This document shows positions 1-7,621 of a stretch of 64,000 nt of DNA, in pieces. Position 1 is the first letter of the stretch; every line of letters begins with the position of its first letter. The position numbers were made by a program, and so were the translations under genes. The notes below the pieces were generated by a model. The model had not been told where the DNA came from and did not search any database. It was given only the letters and a program-made list of their open reading frames with translations. The DNA comes from a virus. The stretch lies in IMG/VR virus record IMGVR_UViG_3300036828_000755, positions 62,001 through 126,000 of that record. The stretch is one strand, 5' to 3'.

Positions 1-140
1 TCTGTCTTGGGTATCAGCCCGTCCCAGACAGAGCGATAGTCGGGCTGGTTGATGTACAGCTCAACCTGGTTTCCCTCCTGCTCAATCTGGTGAAGGAGGT
101 GCGCGCCCTCCCCGACGTTCGACACCATCAAGAATCTCAT
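1..140 (-). CDS. PurD-like ATP-grasp protein, N-terminus only (partial)
   Basis: An ATG at 140 opens a minus-strand frame that runs off the left edge, so 46 residues are visible. The start MRFLMVSNVGEG, followed by HQIEQEGNQVELY, resembles the first Rossmann-like strand-helix-strand of phosphoribosylamine-glycine ligase-type ATP-grasp proteins, which large phages often carry near terminase genes. No catalytic residues are visible, so the family is inference. The start directly abuts the TAG stop of the upstream gene (141-143), which indicates one leftward operon. Confidence 0.45.
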   Translation of the reverse strand, partial: MRFLMVSNVGEGAHLLHQIEQEGNQVELYINQPDYRSVWDGLIPKT

Positions 141-539
141 CTACAGTGCCTCTACCCTCGCGTCATGGATTTGCCAGTTCACGCCAGCTTGGGAAGCTAC
201 CAACCTCTCCACTATGTCGGCAATCAGGTGTTGCCTGTGGTACGGTGCAAGCGGAGAATTACCGGGCTCAGGCAACGAGTCCTCGTTCCGGTTCTGCTCG
301 TAGAACTTGTCGAAGTCATCGATCGCGTTCTCGGACACGAGGCATTCCCTGCAGAGCGTCGCCTCGATCAGCTCATGTATCGCCACCAGCATGTTGCTCG
401 CGTGATCACCCGTGTCGGAGACCCGGATCCGGAGACCTTCAGACAAGAACTGCCAATCGCCGCAAGTCTCGTACCTCTGATCCTTGTGCGGGATAACTTC
501 TGCCAAGAAGAGGAACTTGTTACCCGACGCTGTACCCAA
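141..539 (-). CDS. Conserved phage protein with HELIEA motif
   Basis: This 132-residue protein has the segment AIHELIEATLC, then VSENAIDDFDKFYEQN and PLAPYHRQHLIADIVERL. The same order (HELVEA, a D-F pair, then a Y-R/H-x-H stretch) recurs in uncharacterised phage proteins. HELIEA looks like a zinc-binding HExxx-type helix, but no full metalloprotease signature is present, so activity is unproven. I chose the TTG at 539 because GGGGGAGG lies 8 nt upstream. Longer in-frame starts would overlap most of the preceding gene's end. It overlaps that gene by 20 nt. Confidence 0.7.
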   Translation of the reverse strand: MGTASGNKFLFLAEVIPHKDQRYETCGDWQFLSEGLRIRVSDTGDHASNMLVAIHELIEATLCRECLVSENAIDDFDKFYEQNRNEDSLPEPGNSPLAPYHRQHLIADIVERLVASQAGVNWQIHDARVEAL

Positions 540-813
540 CGTAGGGACCTCCCCCGCTAGCGGAACTGTCGATCTCGAACTGCGAAAGGTCGAGAGCGTT
601 CTGCCCACTACCGCTCGCTAAGATGAAAGCACTCGAGACCGTCGGCCTCATGGTGGCAATCACAAAGCCCGAGGGATCCTTTATAAAGACGCTTCCCGCA
701 TCAGCCGGGTCGTACGTGACGATGATAGAGTGGATCGCCTTCCTCACGAGCGACAACTTGACAGGAGTACCCGAAGATGGCACCGGAACTTTTCCCAACC
801 CTATCCATTGCAT
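520..813 (-). CDS. Small structural-like protein, paralogue 1
   Basis: This 97-residue protein begins MQWIGLGKV and ends GGGPYVGYSVG. It is clearly paralogous to the next upstream gene: both share MQWIGLGKV, a TYD-ADAG-VFIKD segment, SGSGQNA-DL and GPYVGYS-G. The composition (short beta-rich segments, many G, S, T and V, no catalytic motif) and the position just downstream of terminase suggest a virion decoration or head/tail component, by inference. The 9-nt gap to its twin shows a recent tandem duplication. Confidence 0.75.
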   Translation of the reverse strand: MQWIGLGKVPVPSSGTPVKLSLVRKAIHSIIVTYDPADAGSVFIKDPSGFVIATMRPTVSSAFILASGSGQNALDLSQFEIDSSASGGGPYVGYSVG

Positions 814-822
814 CTGATCTCC

Positions 823-1116
823 TTACCCAAGGCTATACCCAACGTACGGCCCCCTACCACCTGTTGGGGCGTCTATCCAATACTCATTGAGGTCCATGGC
901 ATTCTGCCCACTCCCACTATCGAGTGACACCGGGGACGTCGTGTTAGGGCCCAGGGCCGCGATGACGTTTCCCGTCCGATCCTTGATGAACACCGCACCA
1001 GCGTCTGCTGAATCGTACGTCAGCATGATGGAGTGGACCTTCTTCGGTACCGGGGAAAGGTAGACAGGGGTTCCCGGGGTACCGACGGCAACTTTTCCTA
1101 GGCCAATCCACTGCAT
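823..1116 (-). CDS. Small structural-like protein, paralogue 2
   Basis: This 97-residue twin of the preceding gene has identical length and the same ends (MQWIGLGKV, GPYVGYSLG). Divergence is concentrated in the middle, where paralogue 1 reads ATMRPTVSS and this one AALGPNTTS, as expected of a surface loop. It starts at ATG 1116 behind a purine-rich ribosome site, 17 bp downstream of terminase. A structural role is inferred from location and composition only. Confidence 0.75.
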   Translation of the reverse strand: MQWIGLGKVAVGTPGTPVYLSPVPKKVHSIMLTYDSADAGAVFIKDRTGNVIAALGPNTTSPVSLDSGSGQNAMDLNEYWIDAPTGGRGPYVGYSLG

Positions 1117-1133
1117 GCGGTTCTCCTCCTTCT

Positions 1134-2828
1134 CTACTGCAGGATACCCTTCCTCGAAGTTGCCTTGGCACGAAGGGAGTAGTTGTACTCGACCATGTAT
1201 CCCAGGGCATCGCTGATGTGCGTGCGCTTCGCGTCGCTCTTGTCGAGCAAGCCAGTGATGACGCCGTCCGAATTCGCCTGGTACGAAACCTTCTTAAAAT
1301 CTTTGATAAGCTCGGGACACTTCGTGTCGTCGACGTACAGCCTCGTCGTCCCGTCCGCCGACTTAAGCATGGTGTTGACGGCGTTCACGCGGTCCACGAT
1401 CATCGGGTTCGACTTGCGACGGACGAACTTGTAGTGCATGAACGGTTCCATCCCCATGTACTCGGCCACGATTTGCCAGTTGGTCTTCTGGCTCTGCGAG
1501 GACCTCTGCGTCCCCGCCGCATCCCCGTATATCTCGACCTCGAGCGTGTAGTTCACCTTGTACTTCTGCAATTCCTGGATGAGCCTGGGCATCATGCTCG
1601 GCGTGTTGCTCTTCGGGAGCACCAGCTCCTCCAAGATCTCGCACCGCTCCATCATCCTGACCGTGTTCCCCTTGTCGTATTGCCCGATGACCACGCACAT
1701 CGGGTCGACGTTGAAGTCGATTGCCACGAATAGTTGCATGCGTGTGTCGCGGACCAGTCGCTTACAATGGAGTGTCTCGTCGAACTGGTGGTAGGCGTTG
1801 CCATCCTCGGCCTCGTCCCCCGGTCGCTGCTGAAATAGCGCGAACCAATCTCGAAGGTTGATGCTCTTGAACCTCGCAAGGTCCCGCTCATCGTACCTGT
1901 CGGGGCAGAGCGGCTCTCCCTTGGAGCGACCAAGTATGTCGTGCCAATTGCGGTCGGATTCTTCACGAATAACCTCGCTGATGCTCTTGGTGAATATCGG
2001 CGCGGTCGACGGGGCCGTGACTGCGCCCGTTCGCAGGTTGTTTACGGGAATCTTGTATTGCTTGTAGTGGCGCTCAGCATCAGGTTCAGCTTCTGCCGGG
2101 AAGCAGAAAACTTCCCAGCCCTCGATCTCAACCTTGTTGTCGCCGTCTGCGATGCGCTCGATGTTGAACTGCTCCCTCTGCAAGATTTTGCCGATCAAAT
2201 CGTCCGTGTGCCACCTGGTTGCCATGACGACGACTGACCCGCCGGGCTCCATCCTCGACCTCGCCGTCGACGTGTACCACGCCCAATTCTTTTCCCTCAT
2301 CGTTAGGGAGTTAGCTTCCTCACTATTTTTGACGTAGTCGTCAATGATGAATACGTCGGCTCCCTTCCCGGTGATCGGGCCACCAACGCCGGCGCAGACC
2401 ATCTCGCCACCCTTCGAGACAGCCCAGTGGTGCATGGCCGGGTTCTTCGTGTTGAAGCGGATGGTCAACTCATCCTGGTTCTCAAGGATGATGTCCCTCG
2501 CCTTTCCTCCCCACTTGGCCGCGAACTCCGCCTCGTACGAGCAAAGTATTATGCGGTTCTTGCTGAAGTTCTCCATGTACCAGACAGGAAACCATTTTGA
2601 AACTAGTTCACTTTTTCCGTGGCGCGGAGGCATAACCACGATCAACCTCTTGCACCTCCCCATCGCCACGTCCACGAGCTTTCGGGACAGGAGCTGGACG
2701 TATGGCCACGTCTTGAACTGCCCACCAGACAGCCGAACTGCAAGGGAAGCCGGCGTCAGCTTCCACATGATCTCGGCGAACATCGGGTCCGAGAGCGTGG
2801 CCTGCGTTACTGGTCCTAGCTCCGGCAT
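1134..2828 (-). CDS. terL: Terminase large subunit
   Basis: This 564-residue packaging motor has an ATPase half with Walker A MPPRHGKSE (about residues 66-74), Walker B DVFIIDD (about 158-164) and a coupling segment VVMATRWHTDDL (about 200-211). The C-terminal nuclease half has LFVAIDFN (catalytic Asp near 371) and IYGDAAGTQRS. These are the hallmarks of phage TerL, which translocates DNA into the prohead and cuts it. Length is normal. It starts at ATG 2828, 4 nt after the stop of a small membrane gene. The small-subunit candidate lies about 1.5 kb upstream. Confidence 0.97.
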   Translation of the reverse strand: MPELGPVTQATLSDPMFAEIMWKLTPASLAVRLSGGQFKTWPYVQLLSRKLVDVAMGRCKRLIVVMPPRHGKSELVSKWFPVWYMENFSKNRIILCSYEAEFAAKWGGKARDIILENQDELTIRFNTKNPAMHHWAVSKGGEMVCAGVGGPITGKGADVFIIDDYVKNSEEANSLTMREKNWAWYTSTARSRMEPGGSVVVMATRWHTDDLIGKILQREQFNIERIADGDNKVEIEGWEVFCFPAEAEPDAERHYKQYKIPVNNLRTGAVTAPSTAPIFTKSISEVIREESDRNWHDILGRSKGEPLCPDRYDERDLARFKSINLRDWFALFQQRPGDEAEDGNAYHQFDETLHCKRLVRDTRMQLFVAIDFNVDPMCVVIGQYDKGNTVRMMERCEILEELVLPKSNTPSMMPRLIQELQKYKVNYTLEVEIYGDAAGTQRSSQSQKTNWQIVAEYMGMEPFMHYKFVRRKSNPMIVDRVNAVNTMLKSADGTTRLYVDDTKCPELIKDFKKVSYQANSDGVITGLLDKSDAKRTHISDALGYMVEYNYSLRAKATSRKGILQ

Positions 2829-2832
2829 CAGC

Positions 2833-3009
2833 TCACAACCTCCTCAATACCCCAGAAACCTGCAACAACCATACGACGACCAACACTGCCGCGACCAAGA
2901 AGATGATCTCTGCAAGTGTCTTCATCGACGGGATAGCCGATTTCGTCTTGCTCACGAGCAAGATGGAATAGCCAATGACCACCAACGCCAAGATCATGAA
3001 AAGCAGCAT
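2833..3009 (-). CDS. Small two-helix membrane protein
   Basis: This 58-residue protein starts at ATG 3009 behind GGTGAGGAG. It has two hydrophobic helices: MLLFMILALVVIGYSILLV (residues 1-19) and EIIFLVAAVLVVVWLLQV (about 34-51), joined by a short basic loop (KTKSA), and ends RRL. It sits immediately before terminase, where phages sometimes keep holin-like or other small membrane proteins, but the sequence gives no proof of a holin role. Confidence 0.75.
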   Translation of the reverse strand: MLLFMILALVVIGYSILLVSKTKSAIPSMKTLAEIIFLVAAVLVVVWLLQVSGVLRRL

Positions 3010-3032
3010 CCAGGGTTCTCCTCACCGAAACC

Positions 3033-3317
3033 TCAATCTTCGTCCTCTTCCCTGATCATTGCCTCGTGCTCATCGACCGAGAGCTCGACGGGAAGCGCCC
3101 CCTCTGTCACGACCGGACGAACGTTCCTGATCTCATAACCAGGATCAACATTAACTTTGGGGGCAACCACGAGGCCTTGACCCGTGGCTACCCCCTCTAT
3201 CTTCTTCCCGACCGAGAGTTGCGCCATCAGCGACCCAGCCTGCTCATAGTCTCGCACGTCAGCGCACTTCTGGATGCGCCTCAGCACGAATTTCCTGAAC
3301 TCCCGATCATCGAACAT
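3033..3317 (-). CDS. Hypothetical protein, paralogue of the gene at 4116
   Basis: This 94-residue protein has an N-terminal half (FRKFVLRRIQK-ADV-D-EQAGSLMAQL) that matches the product of 4116-4361 (FEKLVLRHIQK-GDV-D-EQAGLLLAEI) almost position by position. The C-terminal halves differ: here it is acidic (SVDEHEAMIREEDED). The shared helical module of about 35 residues may be an interaction module. The PEP-CTERM gene lies between the two paralogues. Confidence 0.7.
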   Translation of the reverse strand: MFDDREFRKFVLRRIQKCADVRDYEQAGSLMAQLSVGKKIEGVATGQGLVVAPKVNVDPGYEIRNVRPVVTEGALPVELSVDEHEAMIREEDED

Positions 3318-3336
3318 GCTTTTTACCGGACCACCT

Positions 3337-4062
3337 TCATTGCCTGGAATCGATCAGGCGTTTCCTGCCCAACACGATCAGGGCAATCCCACCAGCCAGC
3401 ATGACCCACGTGCCTGGTTCAGGAGTCGCCGGCGGCGGTGGCGGCGGTGGGCCAGAGAACGGCGTGGTCTCGAAGATAGCCCCGCTGTTGGCCGTGGCCA
3501 CCCAGTTCGGTGCTGCTACCGTTCCCTCGTTCAAGAACGCCACGATGTACGACGCCAGCGGCAGGCCCCCGGCGATGGTTTCGAGTGGGTTTAGGTTAGG
3601 ATGGGACGGGTCCTGCAGCGTGTCTGATCCAAGATCAACCTGGTAAACGAAGAAGCCGGTAGCGCCAGGGTCCAGCGCCTGTGTTGCCGGCAGGTACGCG
3701 CCGATTGGCTGGTCCGGCGAAGCCGAGAGCCCGAGGTATGCTGCCAGGGTGCCCGTTGTCCATGGGGTGGTGCTGAACTTCGTGGCCGTACCGGCATACG
3801 TCCCTGTGAGAGCAAACGGGGAGCTTGCCTCATTGGTCGGCGCCAGGATGTCGATCAGGAACTCTCCTGTGGCTGGTCCCGGAGAAACATCGAAGCCGAA
3901 CTGCTCGGTCGACGTGTTCACGGTTGTCGGACTGTTGGTGCCGTTGTCCACGCACTGGCCTGTACCGGCACAGTACCCGTGCAACGGGTCGATTATCGTG
4001 TCGGCAGGACATACGCCTGCCGCCACAAAAATCAGGGAGATCGTCAACGCTGTTATACGCAT
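3337..4062 (-). CDS. PEP-CTERM sorting-signal protein
   Basis: This 241-residue secreted protein starts at ATG 4062 behind AAAAAGG; an in-frame GTG at 4086 is less likely. It has a Sec signal peptide (MRITALTISLIFVAAGVC, then PADT), a T/S/P-rich extracellular body with two cysteines (CAGTGQC), a run of eight prolines, and a canonical PEP-CTERM tail: PEPGTWVMLAGGIALIVLG followed by RKR. In bacteria this tail is recognised by exosortase and anchors exported proteins at the envelope. Finding it inside a phage late-gene cluster is unusual. No exosortase is visible here, so host exosortase use is inferred. Confidence 0.85.
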   Translation of the reverse strand: MRITALTISLIFVAAGVCPADTIIDPLHGYCAGTGQCVDNGTNSPTTVNTSTEQFGFDVSPGPATGEFLIDILAPTNEASSPFALTGTYAGTATKFSTTPWTTGTLAAYLGLSASPDQPIGAYLPATQALDPGATGFFVYQVDLGSDTLQDPSHPNLNPLETIAGGLPLASYIVAFLNEGTVAAPNWVATANSGAIFETTPFSGPPPPPPPATPEPGTWVMLAGGIALIVLGRKRLIDSRQ

Positions 4063-4115
4063 TTCATTGAAACCTTTTTGGAACACCTTTCGTTTTTTCT
4101 ACTGCCGCAATCGTC

Positions 4116-4361
4116 TTAGCTCTTGGTGGGGGCCGCCGCGCCATGGGTGGCGGTCGCCGTGCCATGGGTACCAGTAACCGCACCATGGGTACCGGTCGCT
4201 GAACTGGTCGTGTCGGGCCCCGCCTTGGCCTTCTCGTCAGCCGTTATCTCAGCCAGGAGCAGGCCAGCCTGCTCATTGTCGTGGACGTCACCAACCTTTT
4301 GGATGTGTCGAAGCACGAGTTTCTCGAATTCTTTACCGTCTTTTTCTTTGTTATCTGCCAC
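4116..4361 (-). CDS. Hypothetical protein with THG repeats, paralogue of the gene at 3033
   Basis: This 81-residue protein starts at GTG 4361 behind GGGGAGG. The N-terminal module (FEKLVLRHIQK-GDVHDNEQAG) is shared with the gene at 3033. The C-terminus is a low-complexity run of short THGA/THGT repeats (GTHGAVTGTHGTATATHG). Expansion of the tail by slippage of a short DNA repeat (CCATGGGT/GGTACC-like units near 4140-4195) is likely. Confidence 0.65.
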   Translation of the reverse strand: MADNKEKDGKEFEKLVLRHIQKVGDVHDNEQAGLLLAEITADEKAKAGPDTTSSATGTHGAVTGTHGTATATHGAAAPTKS

Positions 4362-4380
4362 TGTTCTACCTCCCCACAAA

Positions 4381-4728
4381 TTACTGGACCAGGGATGGTC
4401 CTTCCCCAAAATCTGACTCCAACGCCGCCATCGAAGCGGCGATCGAGAGCCTCTGGGCCGCGTCCGCGAGTTCCGGGTTCTCGAGGATCCGCCGCAGCAG
4501 GATGGCCTGGGAGTCGGCGTTGGAGGACGAGTCGCCGGTGGTCTCGACCGTGACGTTTGAGAGTTTCGGGTACATGTACGGGAGCAAGGTCTCCGCGATC
4601 TGCAACTTGACGTGGCCCGCCGTCTGGTCGTCCTGGGCAATGATGACCATGGTCTCCAGGGGGTCATACCCGAACTTCATCATCGCCTCGCGGGCTGCGA
4701 TGCGCACGCCCCTTTTTGCCTGCATCAT
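4381..4728 (-). CDS. Putative terminase small-subunit-like protein
   Basis: This 115-residue protein starts at ATG 4728 (tandem ATG-ATG) behind GGGGAGG. The segment AAREAMMKFGYDPLETMVIIAQDD, then KLQIAETLLPYMYPKLSNVTVE, resembles a group of small phage proteins next to terminase, in which 'YGFDPL...IAQD...YPKL' precedes a helical tail and which are often called terminase small subunits. The role would be DNA recognition for packaging. No helix-turn-helix is certain, so the call is moderate. A promoter-like site lies about 35 bp upstream. Confidence 0.5.
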   Translation of the reverse strand: MMQAKRGVRIAAREAMMKFGYDPLETMVIIAQDDQTAGHVKLQIAETLLPYMYPKLSNVTVETTGDSSSNADSQAILLRRILENPELADAAQRLSIAASMAALESDFGEGPSLVQ

Positions 4729-4760
4729 ATGCTGTTGGCCTCCCCTAAAAAAAATTCGAC

Positions 4761-4782
4761 ACCAAGGGAAATTGTAACACGA
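4761..4782 (-). promoter_or_regulatory. Leftward promoter candidate
   Basis: The reverse strand reads TCGTGTTACAATTTCCCTTG, with a GTGT-TACAAT -10 region like the rightward promoters at 57.4 and 61.8 kb. It sits about 35 bp upstream of the gene at 4381-4728 in an AT-richer gap. A GGTTT box lies about 20 bp upstream of the -10. Confidence 0.45.
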
Positions 4783-4927
4783 ACGAGGTTCTCCCGAAAC
4801 CAAAAAGTTTCGCGCAAGTCAAATGGTTTGCAGGTTCCCGACCATGTTGAAAAATCTGCCCATGTATTATCCTACAATGACCAGGGAACAATGTACACTG
4901 ACCTGAGACTTCGAAGATACTTCAAGG

Positions 4928-5446
4928 TTACCACGTCCTCGGGAAAGTGTCCTTGGTTGCGTGGTCCACGACCGCGTAGAAGGCTTCCCTGATCCAGGAG
5001 GCATCCTGGACCGCGTTGTGCTCGAACGCCAGTTTCGGCGGCAACTTGGGATTGCCGACCGATCCCGCGTACTGCTTCAGGTCAAGCACATGCTTGGGAT
5101 ACGACTCCGGCATCTCGATCATCTTGCCCCAGAGCTGGGAGAACAGGACCCAGTCGTACGCTGCGTAGTATCCCCAGAACACCGGGTCAGACCCACCGCA
5201 CTGTTGCTTCACCCACTTCTCCACTATCTTGTGGATGCCCAGGTGAGGGCAGTAGATCGCCTCCCGCTTGAGCACGTTGAGCATCACGTTCTTCCTCAAC
5301 CACTCATCGTCGCAGTGGGTCCAGTTAAAGTCGCTGTTGACCACGTACAAGTCTTCGCAGTTGTCCGCGACGATCCCCAGGCTGATCAGCCTGATCGGGT
5401 AGTCCGGGCCCCGTTCCCAGAACTCCGCGTCGATGAAGAACCTCAT
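4928..5446 (-). CDS. DEDDh 3'-5' exonuclease (exoribonuclease-like)
   Basis: This 172-residue protein is a compact DnaQ-fold nuclease. Motif ExoI is FFIDAEFWE (Asp6, Glu8), ExoII is GYYAAYDWVLF, and ExoIII is EHNAVQDASW, with the His and Asp of the DEDDh type. The order and the short length match the Rv2179c-like 3'-5' exoribonuclease group often found in phages. The likely role is trimming RNA or single-stranded 3' ends. It starts at ATG 5446; a small zinc-ribbon gene ends 10 bp upstream. Confidence 0.85.
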   Translation of the reverse strand: MRFFIDAEFWERGPDYPIRLISLGIVADNCEDLYVVNSDFNWTHCDDEWLRKNVMLNVLKREAIYCPHLGIHKIVEKWVKQQCGGSDPVFWGYYAAYDWVLFSQLWGKMIEMPESYPKHVLDLKQYAGSVGNPKLPPKLAFEHNAVQDASWIREAFYAVVDHATKDTFPRTW

Positions 5447-5455
5447 GTTGTTTTC

Positions 5456-5578
5456 CTACTTAGCTTCGTCAATGTCCTCATTCTCCGTTTCCTCGAACTC
5501 ACATTCGTCGCAAATCGGGTCATCGTACTTGTTGATGCAGATGTCCCTCCCGCAAATCCTGCACTGCGTTGCCCACAT
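5456..5578 (-). CDS. Mini zinc-ribbon protein
   Basis: This 40-residue protein starts at ATG 5578 behind GAGGTAGAGG. It has one CRIC knuckle near the N-terminus and a CDEC knuckle near residue 24, enough for a single zinc ribbon, then an acidic tail (EFEETENEDIDEAK). It is followed 10 nt later by the exonuclease gene. Function is unknown; a zinc-stabilised protein-binding peptide is plausible. Confidence 0.6.
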   Translation of the reverse strand: MWATQCRICGRDICINKYDDPICDECEFEETENEDIDEAK

Positions 5579-5585
5579 GATCCTC

Positions 5586-6775
5586 TACCTCAATCGCTCA
5601 GACTTGCTGGTACACTCAATGGTGATGGCTCGCTCGCCACACTTGGTACGCTTGGGGGATTTGACTCGCTCTACTATCCTGGCACACTCCCACGGATGGC
5701 TTCGCTCAGTGTGTTTGGCACACCCCACAACGATGGCCCACTCCGTATGCTTGGAACCCTCATGGATGAAGGTTCGCTCTTGTACCATGGCAAGGGCTCG
5801 TGACTGGTGGCTCGCTCACGGGATCGGCACACTCCTAAATCTGGCTCACTCAACAATTTTGGCACGCTCACAATGCTGGGTCCGCTCCCATTCTTTGGTA
5901 CGCTTCATTTGGCTGGCCCACTCTTGTGCACTGGTACAACTCCTTGTTCATGGCTCACTCATGTACATGGAACACTCACGGTCATTGGCCCGCTCGAGTT
6001 CTTTGGTACTCATTCTCGCAAGTTGGCTCGCTCGCGCAAGCTGGAACACTAGTTGATTGTGGCTCGCTCGTCGATCTTGGCACACTCATGGTCTAAGGCC
6101 CGCACTTTTGTTGATACCCTCGGAGTCTAGGGCTCGCTCCCAATTGTTGGCACACTCACCTTGGATGGCCCGCTCCAAAGGGATGGCTCACTCCGTACCT
6201 AAGGAACCCTCACAGACTATGGGTCGCTGATCTGCTTTGGCTCACTCACATTTCATGGCACACACATTACGCTAGGTTCACTCATCTTGTCTGGTACCCT
6301 CCCAAGTACGGGTTCACTCATTCATTGCAACACGCTCGAACTTACTGGATCACTCACCGTCGATGGAACACTCAGGATAACTGGATCACTCATTCGTTGT
6401 GGCACGCTCGCCATATTTGGTCCACCCCCAGTTCTTTTGGCTAACTCAGACGTCATGGTACGCTCAATGAGCCTGGGTCACTCGTGCATCATGGAACTCT
6501 TCAGCGGTTATGGCTCACTCGCACAAGCATGGCACTCTCCAAGGTGTTGGTTCACTCACGGTGCATGGAACACTTCGGATACCTGGCTCACTCTCAATCA
6601 ATGGCACTCTCCCGACGGGTGGATCACTCATCTTGTCTGGTACACTTCCAGATTCAGGTTCACTCCCCTACTCTAGGTACGCTCGTGCCTACTGGCTCGC
6701 TCCCAATTCTTGGCACTCTCCCCCAACGATGGCTCACACATAAGTTATGGCACACTCCCTATTTTTGGCTAAGCC
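5586..6775 (+). repeat. Tandem array of about 60 degenerate 18-bp repeats (hexapeptide-coding in origin)
   Basis: The stretch holds no intact gene. It is built of 17-20-bp units, mostly 18, each with a 9-bp core GG-N-[A/T/C]C-N-CT-Y followed by 9 variable bases. Cores alternate between GGCACACTC-like and GGCTCGCTC-like, giving a 36-bp higher order. In the rightward frame the core reads Gly-[Thr/Ser/Pro]-Leu, and nearly all core variation is at codon third positions, so it bears the mark of past protein-coding selection. In-frame stretches survive (for example GSL-TVD-GTL-RIT-GSL near 6340-6400), but one-base indels and stops break it up. The neighbouring genes run leftward. Confidence 0.85.
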
Positions 6776-7611
6776 CTCTCCCGCACGGGCTTGTGGTCGA
6801 TCTTGTGTGCGTGACCCAGTATCGCGATCGCGAACGGCGCTGGCGGGTCCTTCTTGAAGTGTTGCTTATACCAGTACTCGTGCAAGTGACTGAGGAAGAT
6901 CTTCACCGCGTACCTCTTGGCCCTCGAGTGGAGGTGGCCAGGGGGTAGCTTGCCTTGCGAGTACGCCTTGTACGCGTCGGTGGCCTTGTCTATCTTCTTG
7001 GTGGCAAGGATCACCTTCGCCTGTTCCGCGTACTCACCTGCCTCGTTCTTCGCCGACTCGAACGCCTTGCGAGAGATGTAGATCTTCCCATACTGGTCGT
7101 CCTCGTGGTTCATCACCTTGACGAAGCTCTCGCCCAGCTTCCAGCAGAGCGTCTTCAGCCCCGCGTTCCAGGGCCTCTTCGTTTTCGGCAGCCACTTGGA
7201 CGTTGGGTCCAGGCCGGCAAACCTCCAGATGTGGCCGGCCGTCGGCGCCTTCTCGATGTCGATGTTCGCCCGCAAACCAGCAGCGATCACCGGGCCAATC
7301 CCAACGATCTGCTTGCACCAGTAGGCAACGTCGTCCTCCGACGTCCACCTGTCGAGGGTCCTCCTGATCTGGCCCTCCAACGTGTTGCTCTGGTCCGCCA
7401 ACCACGTCAGTACCTCGTGCGGCTCCTTCGCCTCCGCGAGGGACCTTATCTGGTTCCCCGACACTATCCTGTTCTGCTGCATCTGGTAGTACGCGTCGAC
7501 GAGGTACCTCACCTCTACCACGCTGAGGGACGCGGCCGCGTTGGCCATGTCCCTCGTCAACCGCTTGACGGACTCGAGGTCCAGCTCTCCCGTTGCTCGC
7601 TCTTCTCCCAT
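6769..7611 (-). CDS. IS110/IS116-type C-terminal domain protein (not a complete transposase)
   Basis: This 280-residue protein has a central part (IVGIGPVIAAGLRANIDIEK, then GHIWRFAGLDPT and LKTLCWKLGESFVK) with the helix-hairpin-helix-like fold of the C-terminal domain of IS110/IS116/IS902 transposases. The N-terminal DEDD RuvC-like catalytic domain is absent; instead there is a helical region (LTRDMANAAASLS...). It is therefore more likely a DNA-binding or processing protein derived from this domain than an active transposase. The C-terminus is basic (HKIDHKPVRERA). It starts at ATG 7611. Confidence 0.7.
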   Translation of the reverse strand: MGEERATGELDLESVKRLTRDMANAAASLSVVEVRYLVDAYYQMQQNRIVSGNQIRSLAEAKEPHEVLTWLADQSNTLEGQIRRTLDRWTSEDDVAYWCKQIVGIGPVIAAGLRANIDIEKAPTAGHIWRFAGLDPTSKWLPKTKRPWNAGLKTLCWKLGESFVKVMNHEDDQYGKIYISRKAFESAKNEAGEYAEQAKVILATKKIDKATDAYKAYSQGKLPPGHLHSRAKRYAVKIFLSHLHEYWYKQHFKKDPPAPFAIAILGHAHKIDHKPVRERA

Positions 7612-7621
7612 GCGACCCTCC

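Noticed and set aside
2344-3138. Rightward 264-residue frame opposite terminase
   Set aside because: It is the complement of terL, runs through two real genes, and has low-complexity QPPQYPRNLQQ-type sequence without any start signal.
4961-6056. Long rightward frames running into the 18-bp repeat array
   Set aside because: They begin as the antisense of the exonuclease gene and are continued only because the repeats lack stops in that frame; there is no start signal at the array.
5586-6775. CRISPR array
   Set aside because: The period is 18 bp with a 9-bp core varied at codon third positions and 9-bp variable parts; a CRISPR array has longer constant repeats and longer unique spacers, and no cas gene is near.
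6769-7611. Active IS110-family insertion sequence
   Set aside because: Only the C-terminal domain type is present, without the DEDD catalytic domain and without flanking IS ends.
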